From: Agroathelia rolfsii
Taxonomy: Eukaryota; Basidiomycota; Agaricomycetes; Amylocorticiales; Amylocorticiaceae
DNA length: 64,000 nucleotides
Direction of reading: 5' to 3'
Assembly (NCBI GenBank): GCA_018343915.1
Contig: JABRWF010000004.1
Location: 434,001-498,000, forward strand
The position numbers and the translations under genes were made by a program. The notes beneath the pieces are model-generated. The model did not search any database. It saw only the letters and a program-made list of their open reading frames with translations, and was not told the origin of the DNA. Each line of letters begins with the position of its first letter. Position 1 is the stretch's first letter. Positions 48,252-60,871 of the stretch are shown here, piece after piece.

Positions 48252-49703
48252 GGCACATATGCCTTGGGCAGTTAAAAAAATCCTTCAAGCTGTACTCCCT
48301 CCATGGGTTGCAAACGGTGATGCTCGTTAGCATATAAGTCAAAGTCTATATGACTGCTAAGTGTTTTCATACACAGTTTATGAAGGAATACCTAATCACT
48401 GGAGTTGTTACGAAATGTACCGAGTGCCTTAAAGATTATAGAAAGTTCTCTTATCACCCCTATCATGCATTAATGTCAAGAAATCTATAATATACATACA
48501 TGTAATACTGGTCTCTAGCCCTCAAAACGTGATATATATATATTTGCCTGAATTTCACGAATGATAATTCATGGTCTCTTGCGATGTGGCCAACTTGAAT
48601 CAGATATACATGTCCTTTCTACGTGTATTATAAGCCCCTCCTGGTATTTGGTTACTCCCTTTTGATATCTCTGCTATATCTCTCTTACTTTCTAGACCAC
48701 TGATTATATTACAAAAAGCAAGGTATGTCGCACGCAGCAGTATATCTACTTTTCCTAACGATAATGACAGATCTATCTCTGTATTTTTATCAGTTGCATT
48801 AATATCACTGTAAGTTATGACTCTATTGGGAAATACAAAAATACTGACCTTCCTATCATAAGTGTAGTTTACATGACACACACAGGCTCCCTTTTCCCTT
48901 TACATTCTCACTTGTTGCCCAAGCCGTTTATAACATGACAACATGACCTACCTGGTCATGTGTTGCCTGTAGCGCTCCATCCACAGCTAGTAGCCAGCAT
49001 CGCTTTCTATACTCAATCAATCACTATCTTACTATCAACTGTATATAAATCATTATCATGATAACAATGTAATCTAATTCATTGACTATTAATCAGTATG
49101 ATATGAATGATTTGACAACCATCAGAATCAAAATGCAAGATGCATCAAATGCTATCATACTAAGATTCTTATACCAAGCTATAGCCACTGTAGGTGCTGT
49201 GGCCTTTTAGTAGCAGCCTACCTTGGAGTGCCATAGTGCTACAATGGGCTACCGGTAGGCTACGGTAGTGACACATAGCGGACAGTCACGTTGTGACACT
49301 CTGTATTTGTATATAGGGGTACCCATTTTAATTTGGTCTTACACAAAAAGTTGTTTTTACCCAGGAAGCAGCCAATCAGAAGCTTATATGGTCACATGAA
49401 TCTTAGTAAAGTCGATGACTTGTGATAGTTAAATCCGCTGTGACCTGACTACCACACTACAGCAACTACACGGGTTATATTAAGCTACATACAAATGAGA
49501 TTTTTTTCTGATGAAATACAACATAATATAGCATGGAGATAAAGGGAGCAGGTGGAAATACCAGAGATGGCATCAACCAGTAAGTTGATCATGATGCTAA
49601 AGTTGATTAGGCAAATTGTATTGTGTGCTGACAGGTTACTTGGATTAGAGTCGTCTGTCTGCTAACGATGGCTTGAATCTACTACCCTCTCACTTATCCA
49701 GCC
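48252..49703. other. A/T-rich intergenic before CSC1-like pseudogene
   Basis: About 1.45 kb without a recognisable gene; A/T-rich. A foldback-like block at 49180-49300 (GTAGCAGCCTACC, CCGGTAGGCTACGG, GTCACGTTGTGAC) contains several short palindromes. The promoter of the 49704 gene should lie here. Confidence 0.45.
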
Positions 49704-50003
49704 ATGTCTATCCTTGAACAGATTTTCATTCAAAGCATCAAAGCTTGTCAATTGGCACCTACTGCTGTTGCCTCCCAGGTGCTGCTCATGAGTGTCATTT
49801 CTGTTAGTCCAAATTATTAGGAGCAGCATTCGTATCTTCTCACTTTTTATCTTTCTCAAGATTGGAATCATAGTAGCATTCAATATTCTGCGGCCTAATA
49901 ATAAGGTATAGTGATGTTTCTTCCTATTGTTACCATCGCTCATACCTTGCAGATCATTTACGAACCTAAAGTCAAGTATCATGAAGACAACAAAAAGCCT
50001 CCC

Positions 50004-50972
50004 TGTCAAGAGCACACCTGACTCTTGTCACCAAAACTCAACCTAGGCCTACATCAACCCCTCAAAGATACGGGGTAGCCAAGTAACGGCTGTTTTACAA
50101 CTCCCAAGGCTAGGGATGCGCGGGTGTACACTTCCTTGCGCTGTCACAACTTTCATGCAAGCTCGAGTCCTTGTATCACCAAGCTTTACTCCAAGTCTAC
50201 TAGACTTTCAAGCGAGGTCTATACGCGGAACACAAGCTGTCTTGTGTATGCTGTTAGGCGTGCGATGTATCTTAACCGTGAAGAATGCAGGGTACTGCCT
50301 TTGTTCTCTTAGGTGCACTAAGCACAATGATTTGTATACAGAAACACAAGTGGTCACCCAATGGGCTGGACCTGTATTATGCATTCTAACGAAGAGGGGC
50401 ACAAAGCGACCTCTTAAACAACAAGTAGCATGGAGCACACTTGTTACCTCCTAGCACAAAGCAGAGAGGATTTGTAGGAGAGAGAGAGGGGAGGGAGATA
50501 GGCAGTCGCGCCTTAAGAGAAGGAGGCTCTGAAGATGAAGTTTTTATTATATCAGTATCTATCTAGTATAGAGCACTACTGTACTTACCTAAAGACGAAG
50601 AGAATGAATCTGAAGTCTTCAGGTAGGAGCACTACAGGGTTATATACTAATTCTACCTGGTCTGTGCGTTGTTACATGGTCTGTGCACAGTAATGCTAAG
50701 TATGGCGTGATATTGCGCTATTATAGTGAGTCTAAAGTGGTGTCATGATCCGGACCCATGCTCTAGACCCTGCTTACATAATATGTCACATGACTAGTGG
50801 TCACATGATGGCCAGTCACGTGGTTGACTGGTCACATGACTTGCTTAGTCATCAGAATGTGTTTACGTAATATACAATATATACCTCAGAAAATAGAGAA
50901 AAATCAGAGAAAATTCAGAAAAATAATAAAAAATCCGAAATAAAATTATAGTACAATGAGCGACTCGTAACA
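50004..50972 (-). mobile_element. Solo LTR of family E (E2) in CSC1-like gene
   Basis: 969 bp, reverse copy of the LTR at 40977; TGTCAAGAGC to GACTCGTAACA. Flanks CTCCC (49999-50003) and CTCCT (50973-50977). The TATA box and CTTCAGG cassette are still visible on the minus strand (50530-50650). Its removal restores KKPPGISGG. Confidence 0.93.
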
Positions 50973-51585
50973 CTCCTGGGATATCTGGCGGCCTATTAGG
51001 TTGGGTATCTCCCCTAATACACACCAAAGAAGCGGAGATCATCGAGAAAGCTGGACTCGACGCCGCTACCTTCCTGCGTTTCCTTCGGATGTTTCGGTGG
51101 TGCTTCTCCGCTCTCACCCTCTTCTCTTGCGCAGTGCTCATACCCGTCGATGTGGTCTATAATCTAAAGGCTAGCACTTCCTACAACGTCTTGACTATGC
51201 TTACTATCCAAAATGTTTCTGGATTATATTTATATATGCACGTTGTGGCCGTGTATGTCATCACAGGTATTGCCTTGACCTTCATTTGAATCCACTGGGG
51301 ACATATGGTTCGTCTTCGCCAACTGTGGTTCCGATCAGCAGAATATCAGCAAGCTTTCTATACGCAAATGCTCCTTATCACTGGTGTGCACAGAAACTCT
51401 AGTCTGATGAAGGCATCGCAGAAGTGTTCCGGTCGCTGTCAATGCCTTATCCGACAACCTCCCAGTACACTGGTCGTAAAGTAGGAAGATTTTCTGACCT
51501 GATTCAACGTCACAACGACACAGTTCGCAAATTTGAGCAGGTACTTATTGGGTACCTAAAGGGTGGCAAGATAGGAAAGGAGAGG

Positions 51586-51946
51586 TGTTGAAGGACAAAG
51601 TTGGATCATAAATATGTATAACATTTTCTATTCCTTTTCCTCTCTTGTCTTTAATCTTCATGGAACGACGCATTACGGACTTTTACATTACTCGCTACAT
51701 ATAGCTCGTTACATGTTTTTTGCTTCCGCGGTCACATGACTACTGTTTATACTGTGCCGCGCTTTAGACCCTTTGTACCTCAGTTGTTTCTCTTTATACA
51801 GCTGAGGTGTAAGTGCTTTAGCATTCTTATATTCACATATATTCTAATACTCTTGTAGTAATATATTATAGGTGAATAAAATTGAGTTGTTTCTCTTTAT
51901 ACAGCTGAGGTTAATATATTATAGTATTACACCCCTAATTTTAACA
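51586..51946. mobile_element. Solo LTR, family F
   Basis: 361 bp, TGTTGAAGGAC to AATTTTAACA, duplication AGAGG (51581-51585, 51947-51951). Contains two copies of TTGTTTCTCTTTATACAGCT (51783 and 51890) that bracket an AATAAA at about 51877. Removal joins GKERPML. Confidence 0.9.
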
Positions 51947-52199
51947 AGAGGCCCATGCTTTGACAAGGAAGATTCTTGAGTATGGGAGGGACAAAACGCA
52001 ATGCGATCGATTTTTATAGGTATGTCAACTATACATCTCGCTTTTATGCTCATCCTGACCATTCGCAGTGCAAAATTACAACGCACCGAATCTGCTATAT
52101 GTTGGAATGGCAATCCATGCCTCGATGGGAGTGACGGAGTCACAGTCACGCGGAGCGTGACTGTAATATGTAGCTACAGATTTTTGTAGTAGTTACTCT

Positions 52200-52209
52200 A
52201 TTCGTTTGT
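52200..52209 (+). other. Self-priming pair of family C (LTR half)
   Basis: ATTCGTTTGT in the LTR is the reverse complement of ACAAACGAAT at 52291-52300, at the LTR/internal junction. The same pair occurs in C1 (junction at 27082) and in the minus copy at 32661. Confidence 0.6.
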
Positions 52210-53187
52210 CCGCGTACCGCGTCCAAGTACAATGACAAGCGTAATGCAATCTTGCTTTTGACTTATTACTGGCTGGCTCGCTTTTTTCACACAAACGAAT
52301 CCGTGTAGCAGCACGTAAAATTGCATTTCACCTGGTCAATCAATAGACGTTTGGCCGTCTGACCAGGCAGCGAGCCACGAGTTTCTGCAGCCCCAGGCTT
52401 TCATTAGCTCCTGGGGAGCTCTCTCATGTGCATGAAGTTAGCAACGCGATCGAAATCTAAGGACCCACCCAGCGTTAGGCCACTGGCCAATAGGCTCACG
52501 ACAACATGCATGAACCGGACAGCAATGAGCTGTCGGCGGATAACAGGCCTCTGGATTCCATGAGAGAATCTCGGAGGGATGGGTAACTGCCACGACAATG
52601 CGTTGCCAGAGCTGGCGAGGAGCCAGTATAGGGTTTTGCATACCCACCGGAGCAGGCATAACAGGAGGGGATTCGCACGGGGATTCAGGAAGACCCCTGA
52701 ATCAGGGCGACGAATTCGACACGCACGCACACACATGCACATACACACACTCTCGCACACCAGTAATGCCGTTAGGGGGGTGCCGATGCACTCTACCTCT
52801 TTGTTCATTCACCCAAGGGCTCAGCACGAGCATAGCCAAAATTCACCACCCAACAAATGTGCATGAAATGGTGGCAAACACGCCCACCGCCATGCCATGC
52901 AACCCGCCATCCAGAGGCATTGAGCCACGGGACTGTACCAGCCATAGAAGATGAGCAACAGGACAACACCATGATGGATCACGACCCCAGGATGAGCACG
53001 AACCTGCCATCAAGAGGCATTGAGCCGCGAGGACTGTCCCAGCTGCAAAGACGAGCAATGAGACAACACCGCAATGGATCATGACCCATAGGATGAGCAT
53101 AGACACTAGGGGGTGCTAGGCACAACGGCGACGGCTGTTCCGTCGTTATGCAATCATTTTCATTTGCTCAACATCACCCAGCCCCGG

Positions 53188-54029
53188 TGTCAAGGGTCTA
53201 CTCCTTGACTATGACACGTTGGGCGTGGTGGGCCTACTTGTATCACAACCAAACAATAAACTTCTTAACAATAAATCTAAGTACCTAAGAAGGTAAGTTT
53301 TCCCATAGATACGCAAGTCCCTTATCTATTGGGGTGTGCCGGGTACTCTGCTTTACTTCTTATCGATGTTCTTACGAATGTCACACACGTACTTATGAGG
53401 GGATTCGCACCACCTCCTAGTAGAGAGAGAGAGAGAGAGAGAAGGGGAATTAGCTAGGAACCGGGCTCTAGGCCAATAGTAAACCCTGAAGGCAAAGTGT
53501 TTTATTAGTAATCTTACTTAGTGAAATACAAACTCTTGATTACTTGCCTGAAGGCGAAGAGGTCGAAGCTGAGCTCTTCAGGACAAGTTACATGCCTTAT
53601 TTATACTACTATTGAAGGGTCCGTGCGCAACCTGGATGGTCCATACGTAGAGGGAAATAGAAGTGTAAAGGTGGCAATGCAGGGGGAGATCTTTTACCCT
53701 AACTCCACCGGGCATCCGTGTGGAGATCCGTTTCCGGACCGGTACCGGTAACCGTTAGGAATTGATCAGGGAAGGAAGTCTGTGTTCCTAGGCTATGCGC
53801 AATGATGAAATGGAAGTGTGCATAGCCCCAAGATTACTCCTGTGACGTGCGGCTTGGAACACGTGAGGGCCAATCATATGACCACCGCACTGCCCACAGT
53901 CCACGCCCTAACGGGTAATTTTCATAAGAAAACAAAGAAAAGAAAAGAAAATATAATAACTAAATAAATACTGGTCCAAATATTACAAGAAATAGACCGA
54001 AAAATCGGCAAAAATTTCATCTCATGACA
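53188..54029 (-). repeat. 3' LTR of B (left in window)
   Basis: 842 bp. In element sense it begins TGTCATGAGATG and ends GACCCTTGACA. Confidence 0.96.
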
Positions 54030-54040
54030 TTACCCCCTTC

Positions 54041-57000
54041 CTAAGGGGATTTCCTCTGGAACATCCCAAGTTCCCATGTCCCTCCGATCTTCTCCGTTGT
54101 TTCCATGAAGTTTTCAATTGGTTGGAATGGGAGATCCGCAAAGACTGCAGCCGACAGGCGTTTAGGTGCTTTGGGGTTCTTCTTGTGGAATTCCTTGATC
54201 AGACGTGGGGCATTCGTAATATTGGTTTCTTTTTCCCATGAGTCTTCTCCCGGGTATCCCTTCCATTCGACCAGGTATTCGAGCTTCTTTGTCCGTGGGC
54301 TTAATCGACTGTCCTTGATGCGCAAAACCTCGTGTTCTTCTTCTCCTTCTATTTTGACAACTTCAGGAATGGGGGCGAGGGGTCTGGATTCTACCTGGAC
54401 ATGGGGTTTGATCAGGGAAACGTGGAAGACATCGTGGATGGTCCATCTCTTAGGGATAGCGAGCCGGACCGCTCGGTTTCCTACTAGCTCCGTGATCTTG
54501 TAAGGATCAATCCATTTAGCCGAAAGTTTCTTTGAGGGTTGTGCTAGCTTGATATTTTCCGTGCTTAGCCAGACTTTGTTTCCTACGGCATATTTTGGAA
54601 CTTCTGCTGCGTGTTTGTCAAAGAAATATTTCATTCGGCTAGCCACGTGATCTAGTGCTGCCTTGGCGTCCTCCTGGAGTTCTTTGACCTTCTCTGTCCA
54701 TAGTTGTGCGCCTTCTGTGCTCGGGATTCCCGCCGTGGTGAGGTTCATTCGTGGTGAAAATCCGTAATTCATTTCGAAGGGGGATGTGCTGGTCGACGCT
54801 TGTTGCCAATTGTTGAGTGCGAACTCCGCAAGAGGAAGGAGGCCTGCCCAGTTGTCTTGCCGATGGGAAACATAGTTCCGCAGGTAGACTTCGACTTCCT
54901 GGTTAAGTCGTTCTGTCTGACCATTGGACTGCGGGTGGTAGGCGGTGGATAAAGAAGTCTTAATGTCCAATCGCTTGTGAATTTCCCGCATAACTTTTCC
55001 GGCAAATTGGGGTCCTCGGTCCAAGGTCCATTGTCGTGGTAGCCCATGCAATCTGAAGACATTGGCTAAGTACAAATCTGCCATTTCTGACGCTGTGATT
55101 GCTTCAACACAGGGGATTAGATGGCACATCTTGGTTAGTCTGTCTACAACTACGAGAATTGAGTCGAAGCCTTGAGATTCCGGGAGTTTGACAATCATAT
55201 CCGAGGTTACGTGTTCCCAGGGCCGTTCTGGAGTAGAGAGAGGTGCCAGGGGTCCTACCGGCATTGATCGGGCGGTTTTAGACGCAAGGCAGTCTGGGCA
55301 TGATGTTACGTAGTCATTGACAGCTTTAGTGAGCCCGGGCCACCAATAGTTTCTAGAAACTAACTCTAGGGTTTTGTGTCGTCCTGGGTGACCAGCTGCT
55401 GGCACATCATGGTGAAGTCGGATGATATCATTACGCAGGGTAGTGTCTCTGGGTACGTAAACCTTCCCGAGGTGTAAAATCAGGCCGTTTTCCTCATTCC
55501 ATTCTTCAAGTCCTTTCTGCAGTTTTACCGGGCCGAGTTCCTTAACTAGTCCTAGGGCGTTCGCAATCTCAGCGTCCCTTGCTTTACTCCTGATTCGGTC
55601 TAGGATGTTTTTCTCCCCATGTACTTCCACGTGGCCTCTCCTAGTGGCATTAATCCGGAATAATTTGGGGTCTAGGACGATCTGATCTAGGTTGTCTTCT
55701 TCATCAGAACGTTGGAAGTCTGGTCGGCGCGAAAGTGGGTCGGCGCGTCCGTTCTCGGATCCTCGGAGATAAGAGATTGTGAATTGGAATTCAGACAGGA
55801 AGAGGGACCATCTCGCTTGTCGCCGGGTGAGGTTCCTAGCCGTTTTCCAGTATTCCAAATTTTTGTGGTCCGTTTGGATCTCAAAGGGGTGGGGTAAACC
55901 AATGAGATAGTGCCTCCATGCATCCAATGCCCTGATTATGCCCAGCATCTCCTTGTCCCAAATATTGTAGTTTTGCTCGGCGTCGTTCATTGCCTGAGAA
56001 AGGAAGGCAATTGGTCGCCAAGAGTTGTCTAACTGTTTTTGGAGGAGGACTGCCCCCGTTGCGAAGTTTGAAGCATCTGTTTCCAGTCGTGTTTCTGCTG
56101 TCTGTGAGTATGCTCCAAGTACGGGTGCCGAGGTGAAGGCGGCTTTCAGTGCATCAAAGGCTTCTTGTTCCTCTGCTTCCCATTTCCAGTCTACCTTTCC
56201 GGTTAAACGGTCTAAAGGCTTACAAATCTGGGCGAAATTTCGAATGAAACGTTGGTAATAGTTTGCCAGGCCGCGGAAGCGTCGGATGTCAGAGACCTTT
56301 TGGGGCGTTGGCCATTCCAAGACTGCCTTGACTTTTTCCGGGGTCATGCGGATTGAACCAAACGATACTAGGGCTCCTAGGATATCTACCTCAGGGACGT
56401 CATATTCGAATTTTTCCAAGTTGGCAAATAGATCATTGTTTTTGAGAACCCCTAAGACTTCTAAGACCCGTGCGCGGAGTTCGGCTTCTGTCTGTGCACC
56501 GATGATAATGTTGTCTATATAATAAACTAACCATCCAAGTTGGTTAAACTTGTAGAAGAGGTCGTCCATCATAGTCTGCATGGTTGCCGGTGCATTGCAT
56601 AAGCCAAACGTCATGACTGTGGGTTCGAATAAGCCCTTGTTGGTGATGAAGGCCGCTTTGTGCTCGTCGCCTTCTCTAATCCGAATATTATTAAAACCCC
56701 ATCGTAGGTCGATCTTACAGAAGGTTTGGAACTTCGTCATCTTGTCTTGTAATTCAGAGATGAGGGGGAGGGGATAGGCGTTTTCGATGGTTTCGGTATT
56801 GAGCTTCCGGTAGTCCTGGACGGGTCTGAGGGAACCGTTTTTCTTTGGCACGAAGAACATAGGAGCAGCAATCGGGCTTTCAGATTTCCTGATGTACCCC
56901 TTTTTGAGGTTCTCCTCAAGGTAATCTACTAAAGCTTCTTCTTCTTTTACCGACAGTGGATAGGCCTTGCTTCTTCGAAGTTGCGCGCCATCTTTGAGCT

Positions 57001-57583
57001 CGATTTTGTGATCCCAGGGTTTTCAGAGTGGCATTCTCTGGGAGGCTTCTTTAGAGAATACTGACGTAAATTCCGATGCCTATTCTGGTAAAAGGCTGGA
57101 GGCGATGGTTAAGCGGTCAGGGTGTGTGACTTTCCCTGCTGACCAATCAATTACCGGGTTTTCCAACCGGAGCCAGTCTATGCCTAGGATCACGTTTTCG
57201 GGCCCAATATCTGTGACTAAAAATGGGAGCTTCTTTTGGATTCCGCTGATGCTTGTTTCAAGAATGACTATTTCTTCGATACTGCCTTGTGCATTGAGCG
57301 AATTGTCTATATTATATACAGGGATAGTACGAGGTAATTTTTTTGTTTTTATTTTGTTTTCTTTTACAAAGCGAGAATAGATAAATGAAGAGGAAGCCCC
57401 AGAATCAATCATAGCTAGTGTTACAAGAGAAGAGAATTGTCCATGGAACATGATGGGAATGTGAAGGTGCTGTCCATGCGCACCAGAAATAGAAACAGAA
57501 TTAAGAGAAAGAAAAGAAGAGAATCTATTTGACAAATATGGGTCGGCCAAAATGGCCCTTTCCGTCGACCCTTCTAAAAACCC
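54041..57583 (-). pseudogene. Element B pol (PR-RT-RNaseH-IN-chromodomain)
   Basis: Open in the -1 frame from GGGTTTT (57577-57583): FLEGSTERAILADPYLSNRF. PR: LAMIDSGASSSFIYSRF. TAG at 57080 and TGA at 57023 interrupt the PR/RT link. The rest is open for 939 codons to 54041. RT: SLRPVQDYRKLNTETIENAY, MTFGLCNAPATMQTMMDD and VYYIDNIIIG (second catalytic Asp is Asn). RNase H: LETDASNFATGAVLLQKQLD, DHKNLEYWKTARNLTRRQAR. IN: GHPGRHKTLELVSRNYWWPG, CPDC, SDMIVKLPESQGFDS, LDRGPQFAGK, NGQTERLNQEVE. Chromodomain: LEYLVEWKGYPGEDSWE. Confidence 0.93.
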
Positions 57584-59046
57584 GCTTTGTCTTTGAACGC
57601 AGCGAGTGCCATTGCCTGTTGTTCCACTAGGGCTTGTAGATCTGCCATTGTCATGGTGGAAGATCCTTCGTTAATGTCATCGGCAGCAGCGGAAGTGCCA
57701 AGTTGATCGGCTGATGGGGTTTGAGGGGTTGTCGTCATGACTGCTTAGACCCTTGGCCTGGTCCCCTGATACCTTGAGACCCGTGGGTTTGTGCAACTGG
57801 AGGCGAAGTGGCCCCATTGCTGGCAATTGTAGCACTGTACAGTGCTGAGGTCTCGTGGTGGGTAGCGGCTTCCTTGTGTGACTGAGGGCGAGGGAGCAGA
57901 TGGTGCTTGTGCTGCGTTGATTGTGATGGGGTTTGCAGCAGTGCCCTGCGTGTTCTGGAAGCGTGGTCTAGGCTTCCATCCATCTGTCCATACTCCTGCA
58001 TCACGTAACCCTTCTTCTGCATCCACGGCAGCCTCCATCAGATGTTCTAGGCTGTCGCGCCGCTCCTTTGGATATCCTCCAATTACTCCTTTAATTTTTA
58101 GGGACAATGCCTGCCAGTAGCGAACTCTCAGGTCTTCACCCGACAGTTTGGTCTGATTTGCCAAGGTGGAAAATGTTGCTGTAAAGTCCGCAACCGATGA
58201 CGTGCCCTGTTTCAGGTCTTGCAGTTTTTGGAGAGCGATTCTCCCAAAGTCTCGTGTGCCATACAACGCCTTGAACTTGGCGTAGAGATCTTTCTCAAAG
58301 CTGAAACCTTTTGTATCAATAAGGTCATCGAACTTTTGGCTCCAAGCCTTGGGAGCTCCTTCCAATAACCCTACAAAGTACCTTGCCTTGGTGTAGTCCG
58401 ATGCATAAATTTTTGGGTTGAGTTTGATATGATTTTCAAACCCAAAAATGAAAGACTGATACTTGGTCCAGTCGCCTGACCATTTTTCAGGAGATTGCCC
58501 GATTTCTTTTGGGGTGGATGATGTAGCAATAGTAGCGGGGGCCAGTTGTTCTCTTTCAAGCAGATCGGCGAAGCGGGCCTGTGTCTCCTGCATCTGTTCC
58601 ATAGAAGTCTGGATGCGGGCTTGGTTTGCTTGGAGAAGGGCTAATATCTGCCCAAGCTCTTGAGGGAGTGACATTGTAACCGGTTCTTTTTCTTCGACGG
58701 TTTCTCTTTGTTTTTCTTTGCGACGTTCGCGGCGGCTTTTAGATGGCGAGGGATGGGGAACAATGGGGGATTCGGGGTAAGAAGCCTCAGTGGTATAACG
58801 TCGGCGGAATTCAGAGGGCGAGGGGTATTCTGAAGGGGCTTCTTCTTATCCTTCAGGTGTCTTAGGTGGAGATGCTTGGGTGGAGATGGCTTCCTCGCCG
58901 GATTCTTCTTCTTCCTCTTCTGATATGTGCGGAGCGGGGCTCGACGCAACTTCTTTGGTGACTTCAGGAGGGGAGGCGGTGGATTTCGTGGCCCACGGGA
59001 CCGGTACTTCTTTGGGCTTGTAAGGGGTGCCCTTGCGTGTGCTCAT
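57574..59046 (-). pseudogene. Element B gag
   Basis: MSTRKGTPYKPKEVPV, acidic stretch (SEEEEEESGEE), TAA at 58846, then EYPSPSEFRRR, coiled coil (LALLQANQARIQTSMEQMQ), capsid-like part (WTKYQSFIFGFENHIKLNP, KFKALYGTRDFG, LKQGTSSVADFTATF), zinc knuckle CYNCQQWGHFASSC, TAA at 57745, and the conserved end ALAAFKDKAGF with TAG at 57574. Both internal stops fit CAA to TAA. Confidence 0.88.
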
Positions 59047-59509
59047 TCACAGAACAGATAAGCGATCTTCTTCGTCACCGGTGGTCGTACCGGTTTCCAA
59101 ATGCGGATGACGGGATTTTCTTCTTCTTCCGGGGCTAGAGCTTGCCCGTATCGTAGTCACACAAAAATCACACAAGAATTTTTATAATGGCAGGGGGGGG
59201 TGGAAAAGGTGCCACTTGCACTTAGTGTCAATAAACTTTAATCTCCAAGGGAGACTCCTAGAATGCCAAGCTGTTTAGGCCTGTAGTGCGCTTCGGATAC
59301 AGCCAAGAAATCGCGTGGAACGTGCACGCTATTCTTGTCTAAACGGAGTTGTAAATGGGCTTTGGAGGGCCACACACAATTGCTTTCCGAAGTAGTTTGA
59401 CACTTATGCACTCAGAAATTGTACGTAAGAGGAAAAATAGAGAAAAGTGCTCTTCGTAAGCGATTGTCACTCGCTTCTTCTCAGACCGCGGGAGTCCGAG
59501 GGACCTGGT

Positions 59510-59520
59510 AGCTTCGACCT
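59510..59520 (-). other. Self-priming PBS of element B
   Basis: On the minus strand, AGGTCGAAGCT lies 2 nt after the 5' LTR and is the reverse complement of AGCTTCGACCT in the LTR (complement of 59895-59905), again ~30 nt after TATAAATA (59933-59940, minus). Confidence 0.75.
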
Positions 59521-59522
59521 AA

Positions 59523-60364
59523 TGTCAAGGGTCTACTCCTTGACTATGACATGTTGGGCGTGGTGGGCCTACTTGTATCACAACCAAACAATAAACTTCT
59601 TAACAATAAATCTAAGTACCTAAGAAGGTAAGTTTTCCCACAGATACGTAAGTCCCTTATCTATTGGGGTGCGCCGGGTACTCTGCTTTACTTCTTATCG
59701 ATGTTCTTACGAATGTCACATGCATACTTATGAGGGGATTCACACCACCTCCTAGTAGAGAGAGAGAGAGAGAGAGAAGGGGAATTAGCTAGGAACTGGG
59801 CTCTAGGCCAATAGTAAACCCTGAAGGCAAAGTGTTTTATTAGTAATCTTACTTAGTGAAATACAAACTCTTGATTACTTGCCTGAAGGCGAAGAGGTCG
59901 AAGCTGAGCTCTTCAGGACAAGTTACATGCCTTATTTATACTACTATTGAAGGGTCTGTGCGCAACCTGGATGGTCCATGCGTAGAGGGAAATAGAAGTG
60001 TAAAGGTGGCAATGCAGGGGGAGATCTTTTACCCTAACTCCACCGGGCATCCGTGTGGAGATCCGTTTCCGGACCGGTACCGGTAACCGTTAGGAATTGA
60101 TCAGGGAAGGAAGTCTGTGTTCCTAGGCTATGCGCAATGATGAAATGGAAGTGTGCATAGCCCCAAGATTACTCCTGTGACGTGCGGCTTGGAACACGTG
60201 AGGGCCAATCATATGACCACCGCACTGCCCACAGTCCATGCCCTAACGGGTAATTTTCATAAGAAAACAAAGAAAAGAAAAGAAAATGTAATAACTAAAT
60301 AAATACTGGTCCAAATATTACAAGAAATAGACCGAAAAATCGGCAAAAATTTCATCTCATGACA
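59523..60364 (-). repeat. 5' LTR of B (right in window)
   Basis: 842 bp. Intron-like cassette 59821-59882 on the minus strand, GCAAGT to CCTTCAG, 62 nt, with TACTAATAAAA (branch-like CTAAT and AATAAA). Confidence 0.96.
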
Positions 60365-60871
60365 CCCGGGCTATCGAGCCAAACGCGCAAAGACCAAACC
60401 CGCCGCATTTAGCTCAACACAAACAACAAGTCCGGCATAGCACCAGCAACCAGAAGGTGCCGGCACATGCAGGAATTAACCGCCATGGCCCAATCGCGTG
60501 CACACGGCTGCCGCGATCTCTGTTTTGGATTTTCGGGCACAAGTGGTATCTTGCATTTTTTTCATTTCTTTCTCTTCATTCTCATTTCTTATTGCATACA
60601 TCTACACTACCTACATAGGATTTTCTTTTCTCTTTGGTTGGATTTTCCTTTGGGTTTGATTGCAAGGATTGAGGGGGTGTGTTGGAATGGCAATCTATGC
60701 CTCAATGGGAGTGATGGAGTCACAGTCACGCGGAGCATGACTGTAATATGTAGCTACGGATTTTTGTAGTAGTTACTCTATTTGTTTGTCCGCATACCGC
60801 GTCCAAGTACAACGACAAGCGTAATGCAATCTTGCTTTTGACTTATTACTGGCTGGCTCGCTTTTCTCACA

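Larger units (their letters stand above)
49704..52099 (+). pseudogene. CSC1/OSCA-like stress-gated cation channel, N-terminal half
   Basis: DUF221/TMEM63-family channel of the plasma membrane that opens on osmotic or mechanical stress. Exon 1 (49704-49802) MSILEQIFIQSIKACQ through ASQVLLMSVIS, intron 49803-49860, exon 2 GIIVAFNILRPNNK, then exon 3 from 49953 IIYEPKVKYHEDNKKPP. E2 lies at 50004-50972. Sequence resumes in frame as GISGGLLGWVSPLIHTKEAE, LDAATFLRFLRMFRW, CAVLIPVDVVYNLK, MLTIQNVSGLYLYMHV. Then TGA replaces the Trp after ALTFI (51286-51288), a TAG and a 1-nt frame change lie near 51393, and another TGA after RPML. Cytosolic domain: GIAEVFRSLSMPYPTTS, KVGRFSDLIQRHNDT, IGYLKGGKIG, cut by solo LTR F, then AKLQRTESAI up to C2 at 52100. 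The gene is dead. Confidence 0.9.
53188..60364 (-). mobile_element. Element B: chromodomain Ty3/gypsy inside C2
   Basis: 7177 bp with 842-bp LTRs and duplication CCCGG (53183-53187, 60365-60369). Internal 5493 bp carries gag and pol. It is the youngest full element here: LTRs differ at about 13 of 842 sites by eye, all transitions. A few stops and a changed RT motif make it inactive. Confidence 0.96.
52100..60871 (+). mobile_element. Family C element C2, split by element B
   Basis: LTRs 192 bp at 52100-52291 and 60680-60871; perfect duplication CTATA (52095-52099 and 60872-60876) in the CSC1-like gene (TESAIEDYRNN once rejoined). Internal part 52292-53187 plus 60370-60679, about 1.2 kb, matches the copy at 32661. 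It holds two ~100-bp tandem units (from about 52908) and a purine tract (GATTGAGGGGGTG) before the 3' LTR. Confidence 0.95.
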
